Shown here piece after piece: positions 1 to 8,789 of a stretch of 64,000 bases of DNA. The first letter of the stretch is position 1; each line of letters opens with the position of its first letter. The notes below the pieces were generated by a model, which searched no databases, had not been told where the DNA came from, and saw nothing but the letters and a program-made list of their open reading frames with translations. The position numbers were made by a program, and so were the translations under genes. Source of the DNA: Oxalicibacterium faecigallinarum (GTDB lineage Bacteria; Pseudomonadota; Gammaproteobacteria; Burkholderiales; Burkholderiaceae_D); assembly GCF_014635705.1 (NCBI RefSeq), contig NZ_BMDI01000003.1:124001-188000 (forward strand), read 5' to 3'.

Positions 1-601
1 CGATGACACCAGTGCGTGGCGAAGTGATGACGATGCGATCGTTATTGCCTTTGCCCATCAACGAAGCGGTGCGTTTGGCGCGTTGCAGTTCTTGTTCGGC
101 TTCGCGCAATTGTGCTTCTGCTGCCAGACGATCTACCTGTGTGCCGACATTTTTTTCAAACATCATGCGTTGCCGCTTTGCTTCGGCAAAGGCGACGTCA
201 TAGGCAACCTCGGCCTTGCCGAGTTCGTAGCGGATACGCAAGGCGTCCGGACTGACAATGGTGACAAGTGCCGCACCTTGTTCGATGGTGTCGCCGACGT
301 TGGCATGAATCTCAAGCACGCGCGCGGGAACCGAGGCGCTGACGGCCGTGACGCGGTCATCGCGAAAGGCGATGTGCGCGGGAGCCCACGCGGTTTGCGT
401 GTCCTGCGTATCGCTGACGGTCTGGATCTCCAGCATCTTCATGGAGGCGGGTTGAATCTTCAGTCGACCGGGAACTTGAGAATGAACGGGAGCGGGTTTG
501 GCTTCTGGTGCTGCTGCCTTTTCACTACAACCGGCAATGGTACCGGTAAGGCAGAGTGCGCCTAACAATGCGAGTGGGCGCGCAAATACAGGGTGAGGCA
601 T
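1..601 (-). CDS. RND efflux periplasmic adaptor (HlyD/CzcB-like), N-terminal part, cut by window edge
   Basis: Reading the minus strand from the ATG at 601 gives 200 uninterrupted codons that run off the window, so only the N-terminal part is present. A GGAG ribosome site lies about 7 nt upstream. The protein starts with a lipoprotein-type signal ending in IAGC (Cys25), then a proline/alanine linker, then a biotinyl-lipoyl-like half (SVPARVLEIHANVGDTIEQG, around residues 89-108) and a Glu/Ala/Arg-rich helix, as in membrane-fusion proteins of RND pumps. It lies 148 bp downstream of a two-component pair on the same strand, as in metal or drug efflux loci. The substrate cannot be told from this part. 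Confidence 0.82.
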   Translation of the reverse strand, partial: MPHPVFARPLALLGALCLTGTIAGCSEKAAAPEAKPAPVHSQVPGRLKIQPASMKMLEIQTVSDTQDTQTAWAPAHIAFRDDRVTAVSASVPARVLEIHANVGDTIEQGAALVTIVSPDALRIRYELGKAEVAYDVAFAEAKRQRMMFEKNVGTQVDRLAAEAQLREAEQELQRAKRTASLMGKGNNDRIVITSPRTGVI

Positions 602-749
602 GTTTCATCTCCGAAAATCATCATTGCTGCTTGTCAGGTGCGGCGACGCAGTGTCACGGCGTAGCGCACCTAGTGATCGTGATGATCCGCAGTCTGTTCA
701 AGGATGATAATCAGGGTCGAATGTATGTGTGATTACGGTTCGTTAATCT

Positions 750-2111
750 TCACGAAGTGTGGGATTTGAAATACATCTGTACCATCAGACCCGGTGATGT
801 ATTTTGATAAACAATTCGTCCACTATGCAGTTGTACGATTGCCATGATGCTTGCTACACCGAGGCCGTAACCGGGGCGCGTGCGATCAACACGATAGAAG
901 TGACGGCCGATATGCGGTAAATCATCGTCAGGTATGCCCGGACCGTTGTCGTGTACCGAGATGATCGATTCATGTAGGTCGCTCATGGTGCTGACTTCCA
1001 CTGTGGCGTTCTGGCCTGCATATTTGATGGCGTTGTCGATCAGGTTGGCTACTGCGCTGGCTAGCAAGTCACGGTCGCCGAGAATCATCGGCGTATCAGA
1101 AAAATGGACGTGCAAGCTTATGCCTTTTTCTTCCGCGACAGGCTCATAAAGCTCCATCACATCAGCCACCACGTCATTCAAGGCGATGGGCGCAAAGGCC
1201 TGGCGTCGTGTGCCGGATTCGACTTCGGCAATGTTCAGCATCTTGTCGAACATGATGCCGAGCTCTTCAATCTCACGCGTGGCAAAACGGAGCGTTTCTT
1301 CCCGTGCTTGTGGATCTTCTTGTCCGCTCTTGCGCAAGCGCAAAAGAATGCGTGTCAATGGTGTACGCAGATTGTGAGCGATGGTGTTGGAGACGTGACG
1401 CACGCCATCCATCAGGCGCTGCTGCTGATCCAGCATGTCGTTGATATCCATGTTCATACGCGAGAATTCGTCATTCTCCTCGGCGACAGGCAGGCGCTGC
1501 GACAGGTCGCCTTGCCGGACATGCGTCACCAGTTTCTGGATGCCGGCAATACGTAACTTGAGTTCGCGATGAAAGAGAAAGGCGCCGCCGATGGACATGA
1601 TCAGTCCCAGCAGCCCGGCAATTAAGCCTGCTCGGTTGAACAGCGCTTCAATCTCAAGCTGGTGATTGATGTCACTGCCGACTAGCAGGCGGCTGCCATC
1701 GGAGAGTGTTTCGACTGCCATGCGGCCGCGTGCTTCCCTGCCGTTACGGATAACACGTGCTTCAGCCAGTCCTTTTCTGGTTTGCAATAACGGTGGGATT
1801 GCCGGAATGTTGCCGATGATCTTTTCACCTTCGGCGTTGACCAGCAAATAGATCTCGGTATCCGAATAAATGTCGTCACGGAAGTGATTGCGGATCTGTT
1901 TTACCAGTGCGGGTTGTCCATCCTGTGCATATTCTTCCAGAAGGCGGTTGGTGCTGGAGATAATCTGACGATCGATGCGGTTCTGCAAAACATTGACCGT
2001 CTGCATGTAGAAGATTGTGAACAGAATCAGCAGGGAGAGCACCAGCAGGACGCTGTAATTGAACGCCATGCGAAAGGCTGCGGAACTGCGTGGCTGGAAT
2101 GACAGTTTCAT
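750..2111 (-). CDS. Sensor histidine kinase (OmpR/EnvZ class)
   Basis: This 453-residue membrane kinase has TM1 at about 17-39, a roughly 115-residue periplasmic sensor, TM2 at about 160-181, a HAMP region at 183-235, and an H-box with phospho-accepting His246 (AHNLRTPLTR). The N-box has Asn360 (NLIDNAIKY), and the G-boxes are DNGPGI (388-393) and GYGLGVAS (414-421). All residues needed for activity are visible. It starts 5 nt after the stop of the response-regulator gene, so the two are co-transcribed. The efflux adaptor gene follows on the same strand, which suggests the pair controls that pump. The stimulus is unknown; a metal or envelope-toxic compound is an inference from context. Confidence 0.93.
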   Translation of the reverse strand: MKLSFQPRSSAAFRMAFNYSVLLVLSLLILFTIFYMQTVNVLQNRIDRQIISSTNRLLEEYAQDGQPALVKQIRNHFRDDIYSDTEIYLLVNAEGEKIIGNIPAIPPLLQTRKGLAEARVIRNGREARGRMAVETLSDGSRLLVGSDINHQLEIEALFNRAGLIAGLLGLIMSIGGAFLFHRELKLRIAGIQKLVTHVRQGDLSQRLPVAEENDEFSRMNMDINDMLDQQQRLMDGVRHVSNTIAHNLRTPLTRILLRLRKSGQEDPQAREETLRFATREIEELGIMFDKMLNIAEVESGTRRQAFAPIALNDVVADVMELYEPVAEEKGISLHVHFSDTPMILGDRDLLASAVANLIDNAIKYAGQNATVEVSTMSDLHESIISVHDNGPGIPDDDLPHIGRHFYRVDRTRPGYGLGVASIMAIVQLHSGRIVYQNTSPGLMVQMYFKSHTS

Positions 2112-2116
2112 CCGGA

Positions 2117-2872
2117 TCAGCGAATGCCGGCTTTGGTGGTAGCTGTTTTATCGCTATCTGTTTCTGGTTGTATCGACAGAATATAACCAAGATGGCGTTT
2201 GGTATGAATCAGTGGTGGTGAAAAGCCTTTGTCCACCTTGTTACGCAGGCGACTGATATGCGCATCGATTACATTGGTCTGGGGATCAAATTGATAGTCC
2301 CAGACGGCTTCCAGCAACATGGTGCGCGTCAGCACCTGATTGGCGTGGGTCAGCATGTAAGCAAGCAACCGGAACTCGCGCGGCTGCAGGAGCAGCGGTT
2401 TGCCACCGCGCTCCACGCTACGTGTCAGCAGATTGATTTTCAGATCGGCGAGTTGCAGTTCCTGCGTGACTTCCGCCGGTTGGGTCCAGCGTACCAGCGC
2501 TTCGACGCGAGCAGCCAACTCGGGGAAAGCGAAGGGTTTGGTCAGGTAATCGTTGCAGCCGGCCTCGAGCCCTCGCACGCGCTCATCAATGGCGGACAGC
2601 GCGCTCAGGATGAGCACGGGTGTTCGTTTGCCGTGTGCGCGCAAGGTAGAAAGAATCGAAAGGCCATCGACGTCGTTTGGCAGCATTCGATCCAGAATAA
2701 TGACATCCCAGTTCTGATGGATGGCGCGGGTTAAGCCTTCATTGCTGTCGGCGCATACCGTGGTGGCAAAACCGATATCGCTCAAGCCCTTGGCAATGTG
2801 ATGCGCATTGTGTGTGTCATCCTCGATGATCAGGCAACGGCGCAACGATGATTTTGGTGGTGACGACGGCAT
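2117..2872 (-). CDS. Response regulator, OmpR/PhoB family
   Basis: This 251-residue protein has an N-terminal receiver domain with acidic pair D18-D19, phospho-acceptor Asp61 (IILDRMLP), Ser90 in place of the switch Thr/Ser, and Lys112 (TKPF). A C-terminal winged-helix domain follows (about 140-235; LQPREFRLLAYML, then SRLRNKVDKG and RHLGYIL). It is the first gene of a minus-strand pair with the histidine kinase. The ATG at 2872 is the only sensible start, about eight residues upstream of the receiver fold. It probably regulates the adjacent efflux locus; the target is inferred from position. Confidence 0.93.
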   Translation of the reverse strand: MPSSPPKSSLRRCLIIEDDTHNAHHIAKGLSDIGFATTVCADSNEGLTRAIHQNWDVIILDRMLPNDVDGLSILSTLRAHGKRTPVLILSALSAIDERVRGLEAGCNDYLTKPFAFPELAARVEALVRWTQPAEVTQELQLADLKINLLTRSVERGGKPLLLQPREFRLLAYMLTHANQVLTRTMLLEAVWDYQFDPQTNVIDAHISRLRNKVDKGFSPPLIHTKRHLGYILSIQPETDSDKTATTKAGIR

Positions 2873-2908
2873 GGCTGGTCAAAGATAAAAGTGACAATCG
2901 GATGCGGC

Positions 2909-3484
2909 TTACGAGCTCGCTGCATGCGACTCGAACAAGGGCAGCCCCTTGCGTAACTTCATTTGCATATCTTCCACAAACGCTTGCGGACCATAGCCAG
3001 TTGTTGTGCCATTTTGTTCATAAAAGAAAGGGCGTCCGGTTTGTTGTGCAAAGCGCATGAACCACTCCAGTTCAGCCTGATTCAAGTCGCGGCCTGCATG
3101 TGCTAACCGATAGGCAGGCTGACCACGCCAAGTTGTCTTCACGATGATCACGCCGAGCAGAGTTGGTTTGAATGCTTCTGGAAACGGACTATCGACATCA
3201 ACCCATCCGCATTCGAATTGACGGCATGGTGATTCTGGTCGTGTTTCATAAATACTGCATCCACCATCACGCACAAAGTGACAACGTTGGCCGGGATACA
3301 TCTTGTGCCCATAGATCGTCGAGGCAAGCCATCCATCGCAGCATGCCGTGCAGTCGCCGCAAGAGCGCGTAACGCTGCTGGCGCGTGCAGGTTTAATAGG
3401 CTGAACCTGAATGACCTTGCCACAGCATTTTTTGTACTTATCGCCGCTACCGCATGGGCACGGATCATTTCTACCAATATTCAA
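2909..3484 (-). CDS. YkgJ-family cysteine-cluster protein with N-terminal SEC-C motif
   Basis: This 191-residue protein joins two zinc/metal-binding cysteine modules. The first is a SEC-C motif at the extreme N-terminus (C9-x-C11, C20-C21 in [15 protein letters not shown]). The second is a YkgJ/Fe-S-like cluster (C42, C45, C48-C49, then C68, C76, C87, C92). The start is TTG at 3484: an in-frame TAG lies six codons upstream and no ATG precedes the SEC-C cysteines, so TTG is the only start that keeps the motif. The biochemical role of YkgJ proteins is not established; metal binding is inferred. It is followed 36 bp later by the response-regulator gene on the same strand. Confidence 0.85.
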   Translation of the reverse strand: MNIGRNDPCPCGSGDKYKKCCGKVIQVQPIKPARASSVTRSCGDCTACCDGWLASTIYGHKMYPGQRCHFVRDGGCSIYETRPESPCRQFECGWVDVDSPFPEAFKPTLLGVIIVKTTWRGQPAYRLAHAGRDLNQAELEWFMRFAQQTGRPFFYEQNGTTTGYGPQAFVEDMQMKLRKGLPLFESHAASS

Positions 3485-3564
3485 TCTCGAAGCTGCCTAG
3501 ATCGGGTTGCTTTTACAGGAATGTGCAAGTATCGCATGACGCTCGGTAGGGCGTGCACTGGAAA

Positions 3565-3590
3565 TAAAAAAGGCACCCGAAGGTGCCTTT
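3565..3590 (-). terminator. Intrinsic terminator of the first porin gene
   Basis: Perfect 6-bp stem GGCACC/GGTGCC (3572-3577 and 3582-3587) around a CGAA loop. Read on the minus strand it is followed by TTTTTTATTTC, and it lies 39 nt beyond the porin stop. Confidence 0.88.
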
Positions 3591-3628
3591 CTCGTCGTTT
3601 AACTCAAGCAGGCTAGGCCTGCAAGAAA

Positions 3629-4711
3629 TTAGAACTTGTGACGTACGCCAACGGTGAAGACGCTTGCGCTCTCGCCGAGTGGTGCTGCTGGAGCCAAGCT
3701 AATACGCGAACCATTATCGTTCGAGGTACGAACGTAGCCGGTGTACAGGTTGGTACGCTTCGACAGATCGTACGAGTACATCAGCGAGATGCGTTGTGCA
3801 TCGGAGTCAGCAGCCGAGCGATTGTCGTTGATTGCATAGGTACCCATGATGGTGCCTGGACCAACAGGAACACTCACGCCAACCATTGCATTACGGTATT
3901 TAGTAGAAGCCGACAGTGGGAGTGCGATAGTGCCGGTTTGAACTTTAGAGTCAGCATATGCGCCATGCAGTTTGAATGCACCAAAGTTGTAGGTAGCACC
4001 AACAAACGTGAACTTGCCTTCACCAGTTTGAACGAACGGAGTCGTTGTCAATGTTTGTGCGGAAGTATCGCGGTTATGGTAACCGAACTGGACGTTCAGA
4101 GGGCCGTTAACAAAAGCTGCGCCCAAGCCGTAGCTGCTGTTTGCGCCGGTGTCGCCAGCCGATTCGCCGAACGAGTATGCTGCACGAGCCGTAAAGCCGC
4201 CGAACGAAGGCGTGACATACTTAGCCGAATTCGAGATACGGCCAGCGTCGCCGCTCAGTTGGTTGCCGTTAAAGAAGAAGCCGGTAATGCCAGCGATGCC
4301 ACCGTCGCCGAATGGATCGATTGCGTTATACGCATCTTGAATAACTGAAGTTTGACGGCCCAGATCGACTTTACCGAATGCGCCTTGCAGGCCAACAGTC
4401 GCCAGACGATTGAATGTTTGGTTTTGGGAGCCAATTGCGGTGTTGCTAGTGCCACCAACGTCAGCAGCGATTTGTGCTTCCAATTGGAACGTTGCGGCCA
4501 TGCCGCCACCCAGATCTTCAACACCTTTGAAACCGATACGGCTTGCGCTTTGATTGCCGGATTCGATGCCGTTGGTGCGGCCCAGTGGGTTGCCGTTGTC
4601 GGTGCTACGAACACCCAAGTCCATGATACCGTAGACGGTAACCGACGATTGTGCCGATGCAGCACCTGCGAATGCGCCCAGAACTGCCAAGGCCAAAAGC
4701 GATTTTTTCAT
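3629..4711 (-). CDS. Gram-negative general porin (Burkholderia type, 16-strand)
   Basis: This 360-residue outer-membrane protein has a Sec signal (MKKSLLALAVLGAFAGAASA, cleavage before QSS). The first beta-strand motif is SVTVYGIMDLGVR, and the protein is rich in alternating Tyr/Phe/Gly strands such as NLYTGYVRTSND. It ends in the terminal Phe motif (VGVRHKF) recognised by the BAM complex. The length is normal for the family. A GAGGAA ribosome site sits 8 nt before the ATG, and a terminator lies just downstream. It probably forms trimeric diffusion pores for small hydrophilic solutes. A second, more divergent porin lies upstream on the same strand; there is no visible substrate specificity. 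Confidence 0.93.
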   Translation of the reverse strand: MKKSLLALAVLGAFAGAASAQSSVTVYGIMDLGVRSTDNGNPLGRTNGIESGNQSASRIGFKGVEDLGGGMAATFQLEAQIAADVGGTSNTAIGSQNQTFNRLATVGLQGAFGKVDLGRQTSVIQDAYNAIDPFGDGGIAGITGFFFNGNQLSGDAGRISNSAKYVTPSFGGFTARAAYSFGESAGDTGANSSYGLGAAFVNGPLNVQFGYHNRDTSAQTLTTTPFVQTGEGKFTFVGATYNFGAFKLHGAYADSKVQTGTIALPLSASTKYRNAMVGVSVPVGPGTIMGTYAINDNRSAADSDAQRISLMYSYDLSKRTNLYTGYVRTSNDNGSRISLAPAAPLGESASVFTVGVRHKF

Positions 4712-5060
4712 TTAAATGTTCCTCAAATGTTGTTTTAGGAAGTGCCGCCTGTTATCAGGTCTGCACAGTGTCCATTGCGGAGCTGCCTGCCTTGCCTAAC
4801 TTTGACAAGGCGACGGATTGATTGAAACAAATTAAGTCTTGGGTGACAACCAAATATCAAAAGTGAATGGAAGAAATGAGACAGATTGACGTTTATTTGC
4901 AACAGGCCGGTGCGAAGTTGCACTAATTTGGTGCGATTGGGAGTGCCTCTTTGTTTTCTGAGGGCATTTGTATTGAATTGTGTTGATTTGTTAAGACATT
5001 TTCTTGGTAAATCCATCAAGTCTTCTTGGAGACTTAAATTCACTTTTGCCTGAGCAACCT
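4712..5060. other. 349-bp AT-rich spacer between the two porin genes
   Basis: It holds the leader and candidate promoter of the downstream porin and a small inverted repeat AAGTCT/AGACTT (5018-5023 and 5030-5035) near the end of the upstream porin gene. That repeat lacks a clear T-run on the minus strand. An open frame of 102 codons (5043-4735, minus) has no recognisable composition and is not called. Confidence 0.6.
4821..4849 (-). promoter_or_regulatory. Candidate sigma70 promoter of the first porin
   Basis: On the minus strand a TTGTCA (4849-4844) and TTCAAT (4826-4821) are separated by 17 nt. This predicts transcription starting about 100 nt before the porin ATG, so the porin would have a long leader. 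Confidence 0.45.
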
Positions 5061-6212
5061 TTAAAACATGTGGTTAATACCTAGGGATATGCCGGTTTGT
5101 CTAGCTTGCTTGCCGGGAATGGGTGAAGCAAAGCCCGCAATGTTCGCGCGATCTGCGCTTGCGTAAAGGTTGGTGCGAGTGGATAGAGCATAGGTCGCGC
5201 CGATGATTAAAAAATCCCGCCGTGCTATTGCGCCGCTGACGGCGCCTAATTTGGTTTTGTAGAGCGCGGCAGTCATGCTGACGGTCGAATTAAAGTCATA
5301 GCTGCCGCCAAACCAGTTGTTGTGCGCCTGGCGCAAGGTGCCAAGCCGAGTGGACTCTGAATCGGTACCAATATGGCCACCTGCAAAGCGCCAAGGGCCT
5401 GATTTCCATGATGCGCCGAAGGTGAGTTGCTCCTGATCCGCATATTCCACTGCGCCGCCTGTGGCGATATTGGGTTGTTGTTTTGTAAAAGCAGATCCAA
5501 ATGCGTAGGCGCCAGATCGATAAACAAAACCAACGGCTTTGGCGCTGTTTGCTCTGGACGAGCCACTGACTTCGCCAAAAGAGTATTCGGCCATGGTGGT
5601 GATATTGCCGAATTTACCAATGTGCTGCGCCGCGTTGCTGAAGCGCGTGCCGCCCAGTTTGCCGAAAGGGTTGTCTGCATCGGCATTGCCCGAGACTGCG
5701 CCAGCCAATGGGATCAACTGTACATAGCGATAGGAGAAAGGATCGTAAGCATGCACGACTTTGCAAGCGACGGAGGGTTGGCGGCCCAAGTCGATTGAGC
5801 CGAGTGGTCCTGCAATGCCTACGGCAGAGATGCGGTTGAAGAAACGGTTCTCTGCATTGTCTAGTTCGCCAGTGCCGGAGTTGAAGCCCATCTCCAAGTG
5901 ATAGTGTGCGTTCATGCCGCCGCCAATATCTTCTTCACCGCGCACGCCAAAGCGGTTGTTGTAATACTGGCCGTTGGAACTCATGCTGAGCTTGCTGCCT
6001 GCAGCAGAGGCGTTTGTCACATTGCGGATGCCGGCGTCAATTGTGCCGTACAGCGTGATTGACGAATTGGATGGATTGATTTCCAGTGTGGGCGCTTGAC
6101 CTTTTGGGGCTTCGTTATCGAACGTGCCATAAATCGTCATGGTTGGCGTGGCGGCATACACCTGCGTCATCAGCAGGCTGGTCAATCCGGTCAGAACAAA
6201 GACTTTTTTCAT
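5061..6212 (-). CDS. Second, divergent porin with a doubled N-terminal strand motif
   Basis: From the ATG at 6212 this is a 383-residue porin with signal MKKVFVLTGLTSLLMTQVYA and C-terminal Phe (LGINHMF). An in-frame ATG at 6239 would add nine residues before the signal peptide; neither start has a convincing ribosome site, and 6212 was chosen because the signal peptide then begins at residue 1. The mature protein shows two first-strand motifs in a row, TMTIYGTFDN (24-33) and SITLYGTIDA (51-60), separated by a proline-rich linker. The rest aligns in style with the neighbouring porin (GEEDIGGGMNAHYHLEMGF, IDLGRQPSV). Probably an outer-membrane channel; specificity is unknown. Confidence 0.88.
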   Translation of the reverse strand: MKKVFVLTGLTSLLMTQVYAATPTMTIYGTFDNEAPKGQAPTLEINPSNSSITLYGTIDAGIRNVTNASAAGSKLSMSSNGQYYNNRFGVRGEEDIGGGMNAHYHLEMGFNSGTGELDNAENRFFNRISAVGIAGPLGSIDLGRQPSVACKVVHAYDPFSYRYVQLIPLAGAVSGNADADNPFGKLGGTRFSNAAQHIGKFGNITTMAEYSFGEVSGSSRANSAKAVGFVYRSGAYAFGSAFTKQQPNIATGGAVEYADQEQLTFGASWKSGPWRFAGGHIGTDSESTRLGTLRQAHNNWFGGSYDFNSTVSMTAALYKTKLGAVSGAIARRDFLIIGATYALSTRTNLYASADRANIAGFASPIPGKQARQTGISLGINHMF

Positions 6213-6376
6213 GATTGATTTGATAAAAACAATGGGCATATGCCTGCATCTGGTTACGTCGCGGCGGCAGGAGATTAAATGCCTCCGTCAAAATAATGGT
6301 TGATATCGGTTAGTATTCTGAAAAAGACTTGGTGTGCCCTTGTTATTTGTCTCTTTTTGTCTTCGAGGTTGTTCTT

Positions 6377-7003
6377 ATGGTATTTGCCGATCGGCTGATT
6401 CAACAAATCGATGGCGCGTTGCGCGTCATGAGTGGCGTCGCTGTGGCGGGACGTCCGACGCCTGCGGCAGGCATTCAGGAAGTGTCAATGGATAGCACTG
6501 CGCGCCGTCATAGCGCGGGTCTGATGCGCGTCAATCATGTCGGTGAGGTCTGTGCGCAGGCTTTGTATCAGGCGCAGTCCCGGTTTGCGCGTAATGAAGA
6601 TGTGCGCAAGCAGTTGGAACATGCGGGGCGCGAGGAAGAAGATCATCTGGCATGGACGGCGCAGCGATTGAAAGAACTTGGCTCGCGCCCCAGCTTGCTG
6701 AACCCGCTTTGGTATTCCGGGGCGTATGTGCTGGGCGCCGTCGCGGCGACACTGGGTGATGCGCGCAGCCTCGGGTTTGTGGTGGAAACCGAGCGGCAGG
6801 TTGAGGCGCATCTGAATGATCATATGGGCCGTCTGCCGGCGGAGGATATGAAGTCGCTGGCGATCGTGTCTCAAATGAGTGTGGATGAGGCCGAGCATGG
6901 CAGTGCTGCGAAGGAACTGGGGGCCAGGGACGTACCGCCGCCGGCACAGTTGGTCATGCGGGCAATGGCCAAAGTCATGACGACGACGGCCTACTATATA
7001 TAA
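6377..7003 (+). CDS. coq7: Ubiquinone biosynthesis hydroxylase Coq7 (DMQ monooxygenase)
   Basis: This 208-residue di-iron hydroxylase adds the final ring hydroxyl in ubiquinone synthesis (demethoxyubiquinone to demethylubiquinone). Carboxylate and histidine ligands fall in the family pattern: E57 (NHVGEV), E87-x-x-H90 (EEEDH), E139/E143 region (ETERQVEAH), and E171-x-x-H174 (DEAEHG). The ATG at 6377 was chosen over an upstream in-frame start at 6329. It gives the normal family length, has GAGG upstream, and the extra residues are not conserved in style. It stands alone, ending just before a bidirectional terminator shared with the converging OsmC gene. Confidence 0.94.
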   Translation: MVFADRLIQQIDGALRVMSGVAVAGRPTPAAGIQEVSMDSTARRHSAGLMRVNHVGEVCAQALYQAQSRFARNEDVRKQLEHAGREEEDHLAWTAQRLKELGSRPSLLNPLWYSGAYVLGAVAATLGDARSLGFVVETERQVEAHLNDHMGRLPAEDMKSLAIVSQMSVDEAEHGSAAKELGARDVPPPAQLVMRAMAKVMTTTAYYI

Positions 7004-7017
7004 GGAAGCTGCCGCAA

Positions 7018-7047
7018 CAAAAAAGGGAGCGTGTGCTCCCTTTTTTG
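7018..7047. terminator. Bidirectional intrinsic terminator between coq7 and the OsmC gene
   Basis: Stem GGGAGC/GCTCCC (7025-7030 and 7035-7040) with loop GTGT. It has six A before and six T after, so it can stop transcription in both directions. Confidence 0.9.
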
Positions 7048-7065
7048 TTTGTGCGCTTGCCAAAG

Positions 7066-7515
7066 TCAGATCGTCGGTGCTTGTGTCGTCAGGTCGTCCA
7101 CGATTTCGTAGGAATGGGTGATCTCCGCGGTTTTTTCCATCATGATGGAAGCCGAGCAATATTTGTCATGCGACAGCTTGATGGCGCGTTCGACAACATT
7201 GGGTTTCAGGTTGCGGCCGGTAACGGTAAAGTGAAAGTGAACCTTGGTAAAGACTTTAGGATCCGTGTCGGCGCGTTCCGATTTCAAAGCGACATCACAG
7301 CCGCGCACGTCCTGCCCACTTTTGCGCAAAATCACAACAACGTCATAAGCAGTGCAGCCGCCTGTGCCGAGCAAGACGACTTCCATCGGGCGCGGCGCCA
7401 TATTGCGGCCGCCGCCTTCGGGTGCGCCATCCATCGCTACAACATGGCCGGAGCCGGTTTCAGCCAGAAAAGTCATGCCGGCGGCTAGGCCGGTCCAGCG
7501 TACGGTACATTCCAT
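7066..7515 (-). CDS. OsmC-family peroxide-detoxification protein
   Basis: This 149-residue OsmC/Ohr-like protein has the two redox cysteines typical of the family, C54 (GTGGCTAYD) and C120 (HDKYCSAS). OsmC-family proteins reduce organic hydroperoxides with thiol reductants in the cytoplasm. The frame extends two codons upstream to a TTG at 7521, but the ATG at 7515 matches the usual MECTVRW-type start and lies about 9 nt from a GAG. It is of the YhfA-like OsmC type rather than classical OsmC, judged by length and the early GGG loop. It converges with coq7. Confidence 0.88.
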   Translation of the reverse strand: MECTVRWTGLAAGMTFLAETGSGHVVAMDGAPEGGGRNMAPRPMEVVLLGTGGCTAYDVVVILRKSGQDVRGCDVALKSERADTDPKVFTKVHFHFTVTGRNLKPNVVERAIKLSHDKYCSASIMMEKTAEITHSYEIVDDLTTQAPTI

Positions 7516-7674
7516 TATCAAATTCTCATCAGGTTTGAAAAAAGTGATCCCATTGTACTTGCGGAACTGCGCGATTGCCTGCGTGCAGATCGCTCAGTCA
7601 TTTGTCTGAAAAGTGGTTTTGTCGTCAGGATGAGACGCCATCCGACGCCTCATAATGATTTTTCATGGCAAGGT

Positions 7675-7704
7675 TTGACGCCAAGTCCTTGAAAAGACTA
7701 TAAT
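7675..7704 (+). promoter_or_regulatory. Sigma70 promoter of rplM-rpsI
   Basis: TTGACG (7675-7680) and a perfect TATAAT (7699-7704) are spaced 18 bp apart, about 95 bp upstream of rplM. This is the strongest consensus promoter in the window, fitting a ribosomal-protein operon. The leader it implies (about 7711-7805) could hold autoregulatory structure. Confidence 0.85.
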
Positions 7705-7805
7705 TTGCGGTTCTTCCGTTTGCTCAGGAAGAGATAACAAGGATGTGTACGTGCTGTATTGCGTAACCGCCATATTTGAGCAAATCATTTATTTGGAAAG
7801 TCATC

Positions 7806-8234
7806 ATGAAAACTTTTTCCGCTAAAGGACATGAAGTCCAGCGCGATTGGTTCGTGATTGACGCGACGGACAAAGTCCTCGGACGTGTTGCCAGCGAAGT
7901 GGCACGCCGACTGCGCGGCAAGCACAAGCCAGAATTTACTCCTCACGTCGACACCGGCGATTTCATCGTCGTGATCAATGCAGGCAAACTGCGCGTGACC
8001 GGTACCAAAGCGACTGAAAAAACATACTATCGCCACAGCGGTTACCCAGGCGGTATCTATGAAACCAATTTCCTGAAAATGCAACAGCGTTTTCCAGGTC
8101 GCGCGCTTGAGAAAGCGGTCAAAGGCATGCTGCCAAAAGGCCCGCTCGGCTACGCGATGATCAAGAAGCTGAAAGTGTATGCAGAAGGTTCGCACCCGCA
8201 CGCCGCTCAGCAACCTAAAGCACTCGACATCTAA
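7806..8234 (+). CDS. rplM: 50S ribosomal protein L13
   Basis: This 142-residue protein has clear L13 signatures: MKTFSAKG start, [23 protein letters not shown], and the HSGYPGG and GMLPKGPLG motifs. It binds 23S rRNA early in large-subunit assembly. The ATG at 7806 was preferred to an upstream in-frame start at 7776 because it gives the universal N-terminus and has GGAAAG 6 nt upstream. It forms an operon with rpsI, 9 nt downstream. Confidence 0.98.
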   Translation: MKTFSAKGHEVQRDWFVIDATDKVLGRVASEVARRLRGKHKPEFTPHVDTGDFIVVINAGKLRVTGTKATEKTYYRHSGYPGGIYETNFLKMQQRFPGRALEKAVKGMLPKGPLGYAMIKKLKVYAEGSHPHAAQQPKALDI

Positions 8235-8243
8235 GGAACGGCC

Positions 8244-8636
8244 ATGATCGGTAATTACAATTACGGCACCGGCCGTCGCAAGAGCGCAGTTGCTCGCGTG
8301 TTCATCAAATCGGGTTCCGGCCAGATCGTCGTCAACGGCAAACCAGCCGCTGAATACTTCTCGCGCGAAACCGGCCTGATGGTTATCCGTCAACCACTGG
8401 AACTGACCAACAATGTTGAAACATTCGACATCATGGTCAACGTCCACGGTGGTGGTGAGTCGGGTCAGGCAGGTGCCGTTCGCCACGGTATCACCCGCGC
8501 TCTGATCGACTATGACGCAGCACTGAAATCGGAACTGTCGAAAGCCGGCTTCGTGACACGTGATGCACGTGAAGTTGAACGTAAAAAGGTCGGTTTGCGC
8601 AAAGCCCGCCGCGCCAAGCAGTTCTCCAAGCGTTAA
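8244..8636 (+). CDS. rpsI: 30S ribosomal protein S9
   Basis: This 130-residue S9 protein has a [13 protein letters not shown]-terminal motif and the basic C-terminal tail ending in FSKR, which reaches the P-site tRNA. It starts 9 nt after rplM behind an AAGGAACG ribosome site. A strong terminator follows, closing the two-gene operon. Confidence 0.98.
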   Translation: MIGNYNYGTGRRKSAVARVFIKSGSGQIVVNGKPAAEYFSRETGLMVIRQPLELTNNVETFDIMVNVHGGGESGQAGAVRHGITRALIDYDAALKSELSKAGFVTRDAREVERKKVGLRKARRAKQFSKR

Positions 8637-8671
8637 GTCGCACCAAACTGCTGGCATTTTCAGCAGTTTCG

Positions 8672-8706
8672 AAAAAGCCGTCGGGTTCGCGCCCGACGGC
8701 TTTTTT
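8672..8706 (+). terminator. Intrinsic terminator of rplM-rpsI
   Basis: Perfect 9-bp stem GCCGTCGGG/CCCGACGGC (8677-8685 and 8692-8700) with a 6-nt loop, followed by TTTTTT. Confidence 0.95.
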
Positions 8707-8789
8707 CATTGCAGCCTCACGTTTGCTCTCGGGAGCACTTTCCTTCCGCCTGTTAAAATAATGGGCACATTTTTGGCTTAGGAATAGAA

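Noticed and set aside
4735-5043. 102-codon minus-strand open frame between the porins
   Set aside because: No ribosome site, no domain-like composition, and it covers the porin leader and candidate promoter; most likely chance.
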